A stretch of 64,000 nucleotides of DNA from Nitrospirota bacterium (GCA_023481175.1 JAMCWM010000008.1:62001-126000); one strand, 5' to 3'. Positions 54,355 through 63,627 are shown, counted from the stretch's first letter. Made by a program: numbers and translations. Notes: generated by a model from the letters alone, not told the origin.

Positions 54355-55348
54355 TCCCCTTCTTCATGCTCCGGTCGCCCTTGTGGCGCTTTTGATCGAC
54401 CTGGCGACCGGAGAACGGATTTTTTTTCTCCATCCCGTTCCTCTCATGGGCCGGCTCACGGTCTCGCTCGAAGGAAAAATCCGGGCCCATGTCTCCTCGC
54501 GGCGCCTGCGTCTCGGGGGGATCCTCCTGCCGCTTCTTGTTTGCGGACTTTTCGGGGTGGGAAGCTGGGCCCTGCTCGTTCTGGCCGAAAAGGCCGGGGG
54601 GCGGCTCCTTCGCCAGGGACTCGAGGTCTTCTGGTCTGTCCAGCTTCTGGCCTCGAGAAGTCTCTACGACCATGTCAGGAAGGTCGGGGAGATGCTTTCG
54701 GCCGGGGATCTCGCGGGGGCCCGGGCCGCCCTTTCCCGGATCGTGGGGCGGGATACCGAAGGTCTCGGGGAGGACGGGATCGCCCGGGGGGCCCTCGAAA
54801 GCCTCTGGGAGAACACCAACGACGCCCTGGTGGCCCCCCTGTTCTATCTTCTTGTGCTCGGCGTTCCCGGACTCATGGTCTACAAGGCGGCCAGCACCCT
54901 GGATTCCATGGTGGGATACAAAAACGAGCGCTACCGGGATCTGGGCTGGGCCAGCGCCCGGATCGACGATCTTTTCGCCTACATCCCGGCACGGATCACC
55001 TTTTTCCTGATGTTTCTCTTTCTCCTTCCCTTTGTTTCCCCCGGACGGGAGGGACAGGGGCGCCTCGCGGGGCCGGATTCCGTCCTCTCCACCGCCCTCC
55101 GCTACCGGAGGGCGCATCCCAGCCCCAACAGCGGCTATCCGATCGCGGCCTTTTCCGCCCTTCGGGGGGTCCGCCTGGGAGGCGGGGCTTTCTATTTCGG
55201 CCGCTGGGTCGAGAAGCCCGTCATCGGTGCCGGTCCCGATCCCGGGCGGGAGGACCTGGAGGCGGGGCTGAATCTTTACCGCATGTTCGTCTTCTCCCTG
55301 GTCATCCTCCTGGCTCTTCTGGTCGCTCTCCCGAGAGTCCTGGGATGA
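54344..55348 (+). CDS. cobD: Adenosylcobinamide-phosphate synthase (CobD/CbiB)
   Basis: A 334-residue membrane enzyme that attaches aminopropanol (phosphate) to cobyric acid. Family blocks are HPVPLMGRL, RGALESLWENTNDALVAPLFY, MVYKAASTLDSMVGYKNERY and HPSPNSGYPIAAFS. Helices lie near 10-25, 65-85, 205-230 and at the C-terminus. The ATG at 54344 overlaps cobQ by 11 bases; the stop overlaps cobC (ATGA). Confidence 0.94.
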   Translation: MLPDPLLHAPVALVALLIDLATGERIFFLHPVPLMGRLTVSLEGKIRAHVSSRRLRLGGILLPLLVCGLFGVGSWALLVLAEKAGGRLLRQGLEVFWSVQLLASRSLYDHVRKVGEMLSAGDLAGARAALSRIVGRDTEGLGEDGIARGALESLWENTNDALVAPLFYLLVLGVPGLMVYKAASTLDSMVGYKNERYRDLGWASARIDDLFAYIPARITFFLMFLFLLPFVSPGREGQGRLAGPDSVLSTALRYRRAHPSPNSGYPIAAFSALRGVRLGGGAFYFGRWVEKPVIGAGPDPGREDLEAGLNLYRMFVFSLVILLALLVALPRVLG

Positions 55349-56460
55349 GGACCCTGCCTTTCGATCCTTCCGGATGGGACCATGGAGGTCCGGCTCCCGG
55401 AGAGCGCGGGAGGCCGATGCTCGACGCGAGCACGACCGTCAATCCCTTTCCCTCGCCCGAACTCCTGTCTCTTCTGGGACGCGAACTCGCTCTTTCCCGG
55501 AGCTATCCCGAGCCCTGGGCCGCGGAGTGCCGGGAGGCGATTTCGGCCCGGCATCTCCTCTCCCCGGACCGGATCGTCGCAGGGCCTGGCGCCACCTTCC
55601 TTCTCTATCATCTATTGGGGACGGCCTCCTTTCGGCGCCTTCTTCTTCCGGAGCCGGTCTTTTCGGAGTACGGACGGGCGGCGGAGGCGGTGGGCCTCCC
55701 GGTCCTGCGGATTCCTCCCGGCCTCGATCTTCGGCTCTCCGGCGGCCTCCCCCTGCGATGGGGGATCGACCTCGACCGGGCGGGCGGGCTGATCCGTCCG
55801 GGAGACCTGCTGGTTCTCGTCAATCCCGTAAATCCGACGGGACAGGAGTTTTCTGCCTCCCGGCTTCTCGATCTTTCCCGCCGGATCGGGGCGGCGGGGG
55901 GGGCCCTCCTGGCGGACGAATCCTTCCAGGACTTTCTCGACAATCGTTCTTCCGTACTCTCCCGGGCCGGGGAGGAGGGACTCATCGTCCTTCGCTCCCT
56001 GACAAAGATTACGGGACTGCCCGGAATACGGGCGGGCTTTTTGGCGGGACCGCCGGAAATCGCAGGTCGCATGCGCGCGGCCCTGGGGCCCTGGAGCGCC
56101 GGGCATCTCGAGCAGGCGGTGATCCGGTGGGCGATGGGAAGGAGAAAGGCCTCCGAATTCGGCTGGAGCGACCGGGTCCGGGACCGGCTTCGTGCGGGAC
56201 TCGAAGCTCTGGGCGTCGCCACCTTGCACGGGGAGGGTCCCATGATCCTGGCGGCCCCGGGGTTCGGGGCCGACGAAGGACGGTCCTTCCGTCTCCGTCT
56301 CGGGGAGAAGGGGGTTCGCATCCGGCTCGCCGAGGGATTCGGTCCGCCGGAGGGAGCCCGTCTCGTTCGCGTCGGCTTCGAGGCCTTCTCCGACGCCGAC
56401 CGCTTTCTCGAGCTCTGGCGGTCGACCTTCTCCGGAGCTTCGGGGAGATTTCCCGCCTAA
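55345..56460 (+). CDS. cobC: L-threonine-O-3-phosphate decarboxylase-like aminotransferase (CobC type)
   Basis: A 371-residue PLP fold-type I protein. LLVLVNPVNPTGQEFS and DESFQDFLD are aminotransferase motifs; the PLP lysine lies in SLTKITGLPGIRAGF. In cobalamin synthesis this family makes the aminopropanol-phosphate linker used by CobD. The position directly after cobD, with a 4-base overlap, supports CobC rather than histidinol-phosphate aminotransferase, to which it is related. N-terminal 25 residues are unconserved, so the exact start could be later. Confidence 0.85.
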   Translation: MRTLPFDPSGWDHGGPAPGERGRPMLDASTTVNPFPSPELLSLLGRELALSRSYPEPWAAECREAISARHLLSPDRIVAGPGATFLLYHLLGTASFRRLLLPEPVFSEYGRAAEAVGLPVLRIPPGLDLRLSGGLPLRWGIDLDRAGGLIRPGDLLVLVNPVNPTGQEFSASRLLDLSRRIGAAGGALLADESFQDFLDNRSSVLSRAGEEGLIVLRSLTKITGLPGIRAGFLAGPPEIAGRMRAALGPWSAGHLEQAVIRWAMGRRKASEFGWSDRVRDRLRAGLEALGVATLHGEGPMILAAPGFGADEGRSFRLRLGEKGVRIRLAEGFGPPEGARLVRVGFEAFSDADRFLELWRSTFSGASGRFPA

Positions 56461-56588
56461 CCTCCGGTTACTCAAAAAAATTAAAAACTCTTGAAAACCG
56501 CTTCCGATTGGATCACTATAAGAAGAATAGCGGCCGATTGTTGTGAAAGCCGTTTTCGTCCATGAACGTTCAGCTTCAGGAGGAGGAC

Positions 56589-56786
56589 ATGGAAGAAGGA
56601 AAGTATCAGAAGCTTCTGACCGTCCGCGAGGTCGCCGAAGTCCTGGGAGTCTCCCAGGTGACGATCCGGACATGGGACCGCATGGGCAAGATCCGGACGA
56701 TCCGGACGCCCGGGAATCACCGTCGTATTCCCGAAGGGGAATTGAATCGCCTTCTCAATCCCTCGGAAGAGGAGGCCACCGTCTGA
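56589..56786 (+). CDS. Small MerR/BldC-like DNA-binding protein
   Basis: A 65-residue protein with a winged helix-turn-helix: LLTVREVAEVLGVSQVTIRTWDRMGKI and TPGNHRRIPEGELNRLL. This excisionase/MerR-like fold without an effector domain resembles BldC-type regulators. I start at the ATG at 56589 (AGGAGG 5-6 bases before); an ATG at 56562 would add nine residues. A terminator follows, so it is monocistronic. Its targets are unknown. Confidence 0.85.
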   Translation: MEEGKYQKLLTVREVAEVLGVSQVTIRTWDRMGKIRTIRTPGNHRRIPEGELNRLLNPSEEEATV

Positions 56787-56866
56787 CGCAAGCCCAAGAT
56801 CGATCCAACGGGTTTCGCTCCTGAAGAGAAAGGGAGAGCCCGGTTTGATTCATTTTGGGCTTTTGA

Positions 56867-56894
56867 GGGGAAGGCGAAGGCCTTCCCCTTTTTT
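56867..56894 (+). terminator. Intrinsic terminator after the BldC-like gene
   Basis: GGGGAAGGC-GAAG-GCCTTCCCC followed by six T: a perfect 9-base stem with a tetraloop and a T tract, a textbook intrinsic terminator. Confidence 0.93.
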
Positions 56895-57659
56895 GTTTCG
56901 GGTATTCACGCTTTTTCATTGTTCCCCAGACAATGCCCGGAGGCATCACGCTCATGGTCGTCGTTTTTGGGATCTTCTGCGGTATGAGACGGCAACATCC
57001 AATTTAAGCTTTTTCCCTCCCCCCATTGCCCGAAGGACTTTCTCCAGGGAGAAAAAGATCGGATCGGTTCCGGATCTTTCCCGTCTTTGGATCTTCTGAT
57101 CAGTGGTTCCTGCCCTTCTCGACAACGCCTTCCGGGGCATTCCGGCCGCCAAGGGCCTCTTTCTCGCGAGGATCGGAATGGCAATCCCGGGATCCGGCGC
57201 GATCTGGTATCTCTCTTTCTCTTCTCCTTTCCGCTCCGCCGGATCCGGAATATCCTCTCGTGGCCGATCATCGACCCAAGAATTCCGGTGAACGAAGGGG
57301 ATTCCTTCCTGCCCGCTCCCCGGCTCTTCACGGAGATCGATTCGCGTCTGAACGGTCAGGCGACGCACACGCTGGATTGACCCGGGGTTTGGGACCCCGG
57401 ATCCTTCGGAACGGGGATCTCGGGGAGGTCCGGAAAAATGCCCACAGCGACCCGTCCCTTTCCCGTGAGACCGGATTTTGCGGCATTCCCCCAGCCGTCA
57501 GGCCGTCAGCGGGCGTTTTGCTTTTTCTTTTGATTTAAGTTATCATGAAAAGAAAGGGATTTTCCGATAATATCCGAGAAAGTCCTTGGGAAATGAGCTT
57601 CCGGTGACAGACCAGGCGTGTTCGCCCTACCGTTGGCCTCTCTGGCCCGAAGGAGGACC
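56895..57659. other. 765-base gene-free region before the sigma-54 activator
   Basis: No supported gene. Overlapping frames on both strands lack ribosome sites and family similarity. Features seen are a hairpin CCGGGGT-TTGGG-ACCCCGG (57382-57400), a tandem repeat GCCGTCAG x2 near 57493-57508, and an AT-rich segment (about 57520-57580) with GATAAT near 57567 that may hold the promoter of the downstream regulator. Confidence 0.45.
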
Positions 57660-59090
57660 ATGAAAACACCCGAGACGGAGTCACGAGAGTTCTTTCAGGT
57701 TCCCCTCCCCAAAAAATCCCTTGTCCTCCTCGAGTCGGGGGTCGTTCCCTCCCTCAGTGTCCTCGAAGCCCTGAAGGATGAATGGGCCATCGTTCCGGTC
57801 CGCTCTCTTGAGAGCCTGAAAAAGTACAGCAGGAAAGAAAAGGTCGACGTCGGTCTCGCCTATTTGCCGGCGGACATGACGGAGAAAAAATACCGGGACC
57901 TCCTCTCCCTGTCCGAGGTCACCTGCCGGTGGATCGCGCTCCTCGAGCCCCGGGGCCTGGGAAATTTCCATGTTCTCCGTCTGATCCAGAATGTCTGCCA
58001 CGACTTCCATCTCCTTCCGGTCGATCCCGATCGACTGAAAGTCGTGATGGGCCATGCCCTGGGCATGGCCCGGATCCCTCTCCTGTCCGATCAGGCCGTC
58101 CCGGAGGAGTCCGTTCCCTTGTCCGATCTCGTCGGAAGGAGTCCGGCCATGCAGGAGGTGGTCCGACGGATCCGGAAGGTCGCCTCCGTCGATGCCTCCG
58201 TCCTGATCACGGGAGAGAGCGGAACGGGAAAGGAGCTGGTGGCCCGGGCCATCCATGAGCAATCCGGCCGGAGACGGGGACCATTCATCGCCATAAATTG
58301 TGGCGCGATCCCCTACAACCTTATCCAGTCCGAACTCTTCGGTTACGAAAAGGGGGCCTTCACCGGGGCGGCGTCCCGCAAGATCGGCCATATCGAATCG
58401 GCCCACACCGGGACGATCATGCTCGACGAGATCGGGGATATGCCTCTCGAACTCCAGGTCAACCTCCTGCGGGTCCTGGAAACGGGAAAGATCCTGCGGG
58501 TGGGGAGCTCTCTCGAAATTCCCGTCGATGTCCGGATCATCGCCGCCACGCACAAAGACCTCGAAAAGGCCTGCCGGGAGGGACGTTTCCGTGAAGATCT
58601 CTTTTATCGGCTGAATGTCCTGAAGATCCCCCTCCCCCCCCTCCGGAGCCGCGAAGGGGACATCATCGCCCTGGCCCAGCATTTTTTCAGGAAATTCTCG
58701 ACGGAACGGGTGGGCAACCTGAAGGGATTCACCCCCGCCGCCCTGCGCGAAATGCTGCGGTATCCCTGGCCCGGAAACGTGCGGGAATTGATCAACAAGG
58801 TCCAGAGCGCCGTGCTCATGAGCGACGGTCCCTTTATCCGGCCGGAAGACCTGGGTCTTGACGCGGAGGAAGGGTCCTCCCGGAGTCATGGGGAAACCTT
58901 GCGGGAGATCAAGAACCGCGTGGAACGCGAAATCATCCTTGCCACGCTCCACAGGAACAACAACAACGTGAATCTTTCTTCCCGCCATCTCGGCGTCACG
59001 CGGACCACTCTGTACGCCCTTCTCAAAAAGTACGGCCTCGGCGCCGACGGCAGGGTCTCCGCGGAGGGTGAGGAGACGGACGTCCGATGA
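57660..59090 (+). CDS. Sigma-54-dependent activator, VpsR-like
   Basis: A 476-residue NtrC-class protein. The N-terminal 150 residues resemble the receiver-like domain of VpsR, but where a phospho-acceptor Asp would be expected the strand reads VGLAYLPAD, so phosphorylation seems unlikely. The AAA+ domain has Walker A GESGTGKE (about 184-191), the sigma-54 contact loop GAFTGA (about 230-235), and Walker [10 protein letters not shown] Fis-type helix-turn-helix ends the protein (about 430-465). AGGAGG precedes the ATG. With GAFTGA intact it should activate sigma-54 promoters such as the one at 51322. Confidence 0.9.
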   Translation: MKTPETESREFFQVPLPKKSLVLLESGVVPSLSVLEALKDEWAIVPVRSLESLKKYSRKEKVDVGLAYLPADMTEKKYRDLLSLSEVTCRWIALLEPRGLGNFHVLRLIQNVCHDFHLLPVDPDRLKVVMGHALGMARIPLLSDQAVPEESVPLSDLVGRSPAMQEVVRRIRKVASVDASVLITGESGTGKELVARAIHEQSGRRRGPFIAINCGAIPYNLIQSELFGYEKGAFTGAASRKIGHIESAHTGTIMLDEIGDMPLELQVNLLRVLETGKILRVGSSLEIPVDVRIIAATHKDLEKACREGRFREDLFYRLNVLKIPLPPLRSREGDIIALAQHFFRKFSTERVGNLKGFTPAALREMLRYPWPGNVRELINKVQSAVLMSDGPFIRPEDLGLDAEEGSSRSHGETLREIKNRVEREIILATLHRNNNNVNLSSRHLGVTRTTLYALLKKYGLGADGRVSAEGEETDVR

Positions 59091-59842
59091 GTCGGGCGGA
59101 CGCGAAAATGGATTGTTTTTTCTGACCCCCCCCCCGGGATCCCGAAAGCTTTACTCTGATGTTTTTCCTGAAATGATCCCCGATTCCGAGCCCGGATCTT
59201 TCCTGATCTTCCTTCCATCGGCCATTCGTCCGCCAGTCTGTGGCGCCTCCTCTGTCCAGTTTCCCTGAAGTCCCGCGATGGCGGGAAAATATCATCAAGA
59301 TGTGTTGTTGATTGAAAGATTTTAAACTCTTGTCCTGTCGATGTTCCGCCAGCGATTTCCGTCGGACTGTCCAAATTCCGAGACAATTAAATGGCGTCGA
59401 CGGGGAGAGAAGACGGCCCCCGGTGGACCTCTCCTCGGGAGTCCACGAAATTCCTTTGTCCGGAAATCGGGAAAGGGTCCTCGGACCCCCGCCTGGAGAA
59501 TTTTTAATTCTCGATGACTGGCAAGGACTTGTATGGCATGAGCGGATGCGGGATCTTCCTTCCCCCGGACCGGACTTGGGGCCTGGTTCGATTCTTGACT
59601 TTTATCTTGCTGTGATCAAATGATGTTTTTTTCTTAGAACAGATCTTGCATAAACATTATTGAATGTCTGGAGAGATCTTTCCCCAGAAGTGACAGGTGA
59701 GGGCATTCACTGTCGGATTGAGGCCTTGTCGGGCGAAAAGTCTTTGTTGGGTTTCAGGTTCCTTTTCCCCTTGTTGATCCTTGTCGGCCTTGTCGGCCTC
59801 ATCGAAAAGAGCGTCAGTTCCGATAACGATCGGAGGTCCGGA
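59091..59842. other. Gene-free region with a C10 tract
   Basis: 750 bases with no supported gene. Contains ten C at 59126-59135, an AT-rich segment near 59300-59340, TTGACT near 59595, and AG-N10-GC near 59638 (AGAACAGATCTTGC), which resembles a sigma-54 promoter but lacks the essential GG. Confidence 0.45.
59126..59135. repeat. C10 homopolymer after the sigma-54 activator gene
   Basis: Ten consecutive C, 35 bases after the stop of the activator gene; followed by GGG. Third ten-base G/C homopolymer in the window. Confidence 0.9.
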
Positions 59843-60028
59843 ATGGAAAAACAATCGAAAAATCGGGGCGTGGTCTTGCTTCGGAAAGACGGGGTCGTCC
59901 AGAACTTCCTTCCCCTGGACGGATCCCTTCTCAAGCTCCTCGAGAAGAGATCCGGATCCGGAAAATCCTCCTCGCGATCGGCGAAATTTGTGTCCGGTTT
60001 CCGGAGGCTCCTGGGTTTTGGGGGCTGA
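59843..60028 (+). CDS. Small basic hypothetical protein
   Basis: A possible 61-residue protein from the ATG at 59843 with GGAGG 6 bases upstream. It has a hydrophobic-basic pattern (RGVVLLRKDGVVQNFLPLDGSLLKLLEKR) and a Ser/Lys/Arg-rich tail. No family recognised. It precedes the paralogue/CBS cluster on the same strand. Coding status rests only on the ribosome site and frame. Confidence 0.35.
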   Translation: MEKQSKNRGVVLLRKDGVVQNFLPLDGSLLKLLEKRSGSGKSSSRSAKFVSGFRRLLGFGG

Positions 60029-60200
60029 GGGAACTCCGGAAAAGATTTCGCAGGAGCCCCGTCCCACAGGTCGGGGAGAGACCTTTGAAGAGGAGGCCCA
60101 TTTCGGGGGCCATGAATCCGGAGTGCGCCCGTTAAGAGAAGATTCCTTCGTCAATGGGCAAAAACAGCCCTGTTTCAGACCATTGCCAGGGAGGGTCGTG

Positions 60201-60944
60201 ATGAACAGTCAAGGAGCGCCGGAGACTCTATTTCAGGGACCTTGCCCCGAAACGTCGGGGGAGGGAGCTTTTTTCCCCCCCTTTCGGATTCCTGTGAAAG
60301 CTGGAAAAGAGGGAGGCGGAGATCCAAAAACGCGCCCCCGGGGAAGAGACGGCCGTGAGACTGGAATCTCCCGCGTTCCCTCGGTGTGGAACAGCCTTCT
60401 TCAGGCCGAAGCGGAGGGTTCCCTTGTCCTGCATCCCTCCCGCCATACCGTCCTGGTCTTCAACCGGCTCCATGGGCCGGAATTTTGGAAGGGGATCCGG
60501 GCCTTCGCCATCCATTCCGAGGTCTTCGAATATGCGGCCCTCTGGGCGATGCAGACGCCGGTGGCCGGAAAAGACTACGACATCGAAAAATTCCTCATCT
60601 CCCTGTCTCCTTCGATGCCACTTGTGGAGGGGAAATGGAAGGACGATCTGGAGCTTCTCCGGTATTCGATCGAGATATCCAACGAATTGATGACTCTTTT
60701 CGGAATCGATTCCAATAGTGTCTGGCGAAGGCTGACGGCCCGTCCCGCCTCCCGGATTTCCGGGGAGTGGGACATCTTGCACGGAGGAATGCTCCTCGAT
60801 CTCGTGCTGGAGCGTGTCCGTGAAAAATTGGAACAGGGATTCTCACCGGAAGGAGCCCCCCGCCAAATGAGGGAGGACTCCTGTCTCCCTCGCGGGATTG
60901 AAAGAGAGGAAAAGGATGGAAGTCCGGAATATCATGACGAGTGA
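60201..60944 (+). CDS. Unknown protein, paralogue A of the CBS-linked pair
   Basis: A 247-residue protein from the ATG at 60201 (GGAGG 7 bases upstream). The first 55 residues are low-complexity. From about 61 to 210 it matches paralogue B (61519-62268): SVW, a conserved HP...TVLV...R block, FA....VFE.AALWA, FL..LSP, EI...L...FGID, and LLD.VLERVR. Mostly helical, no membrane segment, no known family recognised. The 3' end overlaps the CBS gene by 29 bases, which suggests coupled expression. Confidence 0.75.
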   Translation: MNSQGAPETLFQGPCPETSGEGAFFPPFRIPVKAGKEGGGDPKTRPRGRDGRETGISRVPSVWNSLLQAEAEGSLVLHPSRHTVLVFNRLHGPEFWKGIRAFAIHSEVFEYAALWAMQTPVAGKDYDIEKFLISLSPSMPLVEGKWKDDLELLRYSIEISNELMTLFGIDSNSVWRRLTARPASRISGEWDILHGGMLLDLVLERVREKLEQGFSPEGAPRQMREDSCLPRGIEREEKDGSPEYHDE

Positions 60945-61386
60945 CGTCAAGACCTGTACGCCCGATTCAACCCTGGCCTCCGTGGCCAACGTGATGTGGT
61001 CGGAGAATGTCGGCAGCGTGCCTGTGGTGGATTCCGGGGGGAAACCCGTGGGGATCGTGACCGACCGTGACATCGCCATGTCCTCCTTCCTGAACCACAG
61101 ATCCCTCTGGGAGCTCCAGGTCCAGGAGGTCGTGCACGGCCAGACGCTTTGGACCTGCCGTCCGGAGGATCCGGTCGAGACGGCGATCGAAATCATGAAG
61201 GCACACGAAATCCGGCGGCTTCCCGTGGTCGACAAGGCGGGCCACCTGGTCGGGCTGCTTTCTCTGGGAGACCTGGCGTCGGCCGCCGAACCCGGGGCGG
61301 GACGCATGAAACCTCCGCTCCCCCTCAATTCTCTGGACCCGGTCTTCAAGGCCGTTTTTTCCCACCATGCGATGGCAACGGGCTGA
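60916..61386 (+). CDS. CBS-pair domain protein
   Basis: A 156-residue protein made of two CBS motifs: VRNIMTSDVKTCTPDSTLASVANVMW with VGIVTDRDIAM (about 3-55), and VQEVVHGQTLWTCRPEDPVETAIEIM with VGLLSLGDLA (about 68-125). CBS pairs bind adenine nucleotides or SAM and act as sensors. The ATG at 60916 has GAGG 6 bases upstream; a TTG at 60898 is less likely. Placed between two paralogous unknown genes, it may sense cell energy for them. Confidence 0.9.
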   Translation: MEVRNIMTSDVKTCTPDSTLASVANVMWSENVGSVPVVDSGGKPVGIVTDRDIAMSSFLNHRSLWELQVQEVVHGQTLWTCRPEDPVETAIEIMKAHEIRRLPVVDKAGHLVGLLSLGDLASAAEPGAGRMKPPLPLNSLDPVFKAVFSHHAMATG

Positions 61387-61409
61387 TCCTCTCCGCTCCA
61401 TAGACGACC

Positions 61410-61436
61410 AGCCCGGCCCCCTCTCTGGCCGGGGCT
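61410..61436 (+). terminator. GC-rich hairpin after the CBS gene
   Basis: AGCCCGGCC (61410-61418) pairs with GGCCGGGGCT (61427-61436) with one bulged base. A second C-rich/G-rich pair follows (about 61435-61460). No T run, so termination may be factor-dependent or the structure may process the mRNA. Confidence 0.4.
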
Positions 61437-61518
61437 CCTCCTCCTTGCAAAGGGGGAGGGGGGCCCCGAAAAGGAGAGGGTATTATGGAAAATCCAATCT
61501 CCACGGAAGGAGATCCCG

Positions 61519-62268
61519 ATGACGGTTCATCTGACTGGATATGACGCTCTCGCCCTGGCCTATTATGCGGACCACAACGTTGATGTTCTCGTCAACACGA
61601 AATTCTTTGTCGACAAGGACGGAAAGAGGATTCCTGTGGACCCCTTCCAGACCCTCGAAATGGTCGAGAAGTGGGGTCTGCCGATGGAAAATCTTGTCTG
61701 CGAAGCCATGTCCGTCTGGGACTACATGCAATGCGTCGGGACCGCGGACGGCCCTCTGGCCATCCACCCCTGCCAGAGGACGGTGCTCGTTCTGACGCGG
61801 GATTTCGGGGATTTCCTCTCGGGGGGGATCTGCGGCTTTGCGGTCGAGCGGTCCGTCTTCGAAAAAGCGGCTCTGTGGGCCAAGCATGCTCCCCTGACCG
61901 AGCCCGAGAACGACCTTTATGTCTTTTTGGGGAGGCTTTCGCCCCGTTTGTCCCTCGGGGTCGGGGCGTGGCAGAACGACGGGGACCTCCGAAGACATGC
62001 CCGGGAGATTGCGACCGCCCTGATCGCGATCTTCGGGGTCGATCCGGAGTCTGCGAGAGAGATTCTCCAGGCGAGGAATGTCGTGGGCTACGAGCGAGAG
62101 TTCACGTCGTACGGGGGGGATCTTCTGGATATCGTGCTGGAGCGGATCCGGAAGACCCCCTCCCGGTTCCTCAGGGGCGGGACCTTCCCGCATGAAGGAG
62201 CGGCGTCGCCTGCGGCATCCGCTCCGGGCGGATCCCCGCTGACCCATGCCGGCCGGGAGTCGGGGTAA
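61519..62268 (+). CDS. Unknown protein, paralogue B of the CBS-linked pair
   Basis: A 249-residue protein from the ATG at 61519 with AAGGAG 7 bases upstream. The N-terminal 60 residues (MTVHLTGYDALALAYYADHNVDVLV) are unlike paralogue A; residues about 65-220 align with it, sharing SVW, IHP..RTVLV, FE.AALWA, LSP, FGVD and LLDIVLER. The C-terminal tail is Ala/Gly/Pro-rich. No family known to me. Cytoplasmic by composition. Hsp20 follows 130 bases downstream. Confidence 0.8.
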   Translation: MTVHLTGYDALALAYYADHNVDVLVNTKFFVDKDGKRIPVDPFQTLEMVEKWGLPMENLVCEAMSVWDYMQCVGTADGPLAIHPCQRTVLVLTRDFGDFLSGGICGFAVERSVFEKAALWAKHAPLTEPENDLYVFLGRLSPRLSLGVGAWQNDGDLRRHAREIATALIAIFGVDPESAREILQARNVVGYEREFTSYGGDLLDIVLERIRKTPSRFLRGGTFPHEGAASPAASAPGGSPLTHAGRESG

Positions 62269-62399
62269 AGCTCTTTGGCAGGATTCGGGCACGGATCCCC
62301 TCCGGGGCGGGGCCGGAAGGAGAAAAAGAGGCGCGACAACCGACCGGAGATCCCGTCCGGAGCCGTTGTCGCAGGAAGAACTTTGTGAGGAGGTCGGTC

Positions 62400-62858
62400 A
62401 TGAGCAGTCTGTTGAGGTGGGATCCTGTCCGGGAGTTCGAGGAGTTCGGTCGCCGCATGGCGCCCTGGTTCGGACGTCGCGGAAAAGAGACGATGAGGGA
62501 AGGAGAGGGAGCGGTCACGATCTTCGACTGGTCTCCCTCGGTGGATGTGGCCGAGGAGGAAAAGGACTATCTCGTCACGGCGGAGCTTCCGGAGGTGAAA
62601 AAGGAGGACATGAAGGTGACGGTGGAGAACGGGGTTCTGACGATCTCCGGGGAGCGAAAGAAGGAGAGGGAGGAGAAGGAGGGAGTCCGATATCACCGGA
62701 TCGAACGGTGCTATGGATCCTTTCTCAGAAGTTTCACCCTGCCGGAGGATGCCGATCCCGCCAGTGTCAAGGCGACCATGAAGGAAGGGGTCCTGAAGGT
62801 CCGTATCGGCAAACGCCCCGGAACCCCTCCGAAGGCCGTCCCGATCGGGACGGAGTAG
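62400..62858 (+). CDS. Small heat-shock protein Hsp20
   Basis: A 152-residue alpha-crystallin-type holdase chaperone. The domain runs from VDVAEEEKDYLVTAELPEVKKEDMKV (about 45) through NGVLTISGER to MKEGVLKVRIGKR (about 140). GAGGAGG is 6 bases before the ATG at 62400. No HrcA or ROSE-type element was recognised; a poor sigma-54-like sequence is at 62276. Member of the stress-like cluster. Confidence 0.93.
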   Translation: MSSLLRWDPVREFEEFGRRMAPWFGRRGKETMREGEGAVTIFDWSPSVDVAEEEKDYLVTAELPEVKKEDMKVTVENGVLTISGERKKEREEKEGVRYHRIERCYGSFLRSFTLPEDADPASVKATMKEGVLKVRIGKRPGTPPKAVPIGTE

Positions 62859-62925
62859 CAGGGGGACATGCTCCCTGCCCGGAATTGTCTGAAGGATTCC
62901 CTGGACCGGAAAGTTCAAGTCGGGT

Positions 62926-63627
62926 ATGCTCGTAGAGGGATCGGAAAAAAAGGAGCAAGAGACGCTGAACGGCATGATCTTTTCTGACCGCATCGAGGCC
63001 GCCCACAGGCTTGTCCGGGTCCTTGCGAAATTCAGGGGACGCCGTCCCCTGATTGCGGCCATTCCCCGGGGGGCCGTTCCCATGGGGGAAATTCTGGCCC
63101 GCGAACTGGACGGGGATCTGGATGTGGTGCTGGTCCGGAAGCTCCGGGCTCCCTATAACCCCGAGTTCGCCATCGGGTCCGTGGCGGAGTCCGGATGGAC
63201 CTATGTGGCGCCCTATGCGGAGGAGGCCGGGGGGACCGCCGACTATATCGACCGGGAAAAGACCTTCCAGCTCGGTGTGATCCGGAAGCGGCGGGTCCGG
63301 TATACCCCCCTCCGGCCTCCCATCGACCCGGCGGGACGGATCGTGATCGTCGTGGACGACGGTCTGGCGACGGGGGCGACCATGATTTCCGCGCTTCATT
63401 CCCTGCGCTCGCAAAAGCCGGCACGGCTTGTCTGTGCGGTTCCGGTCGCTTCTTCGGAGACGGTGGAGAAGGTCCGGCCCTATGCCGACGAGGTGGTCTG
63501 TCTTGAAACTCCGGAGTTCTTTCATGCGGTGGGAGAGTTCTATTCGAACTTTCCCCAGGTGTCGGACGAGGAGGTCGAGGCCATTCTCACGCGTGCGGCG
63601 GGAGGTGCAGCAAAAACCAGTCCGTAG
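62926..63627 (+). CDS. Phosphoribosyltransferase family protein
   Basis: A 233-residue type I phosphoribosyltransferase-like protein. The PRPP-binding loop reads VVDDGLATGATMISA (about 144-158). PRGAVPMGEILARE and VLVRKLRAPYNPEFAIGSV are typical of the subgroup often fused to, or next to, an alpha/beta hydrolase. Here the hydrolase lies on the opposite strand and overlaps it by about 40 bases. The start could be the later ATG at 62974; neither has a strong ribosome site. Substrate unknown. Confidence 0.8.
   Translation: MLVEGSEKKEQETLNGMIFSDRIEAAHRLVRVLAKFRGRRPLIAAIPRGAVPMGEILARELDGDLDVVLVRKLRAPYNPEFAIGSVAESGWTYVAPYAEEAGGTADYIDREKTFQLGVIRKRRVRYTPLRPPIDPAGRIVIVVDDGLATGATMISALHSLRSQKPARLVCAVPVASSETVEKVRPYADEVVCLETPEFFHAVGEFYSNFPQVSDEEVEAILTRAAGGAAKTSP

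Noticed and set aside
56952-57380. Overlapping open frames of 97-138 residues on both strands
   Set aside because: No ribosome sites, no recognisable domain, and each is the shadow of the other; treated as non-coding.
59312-59623. 103-residue frame in the gap after the sigma-54 activator
   Set aside because: No ribosome site or similarity; sequence is AT-rich and irregular.
59636-59652. Sigma-54 promoter before the small basic ORF
   Set aside because: AG replaces the essential GG at -24.
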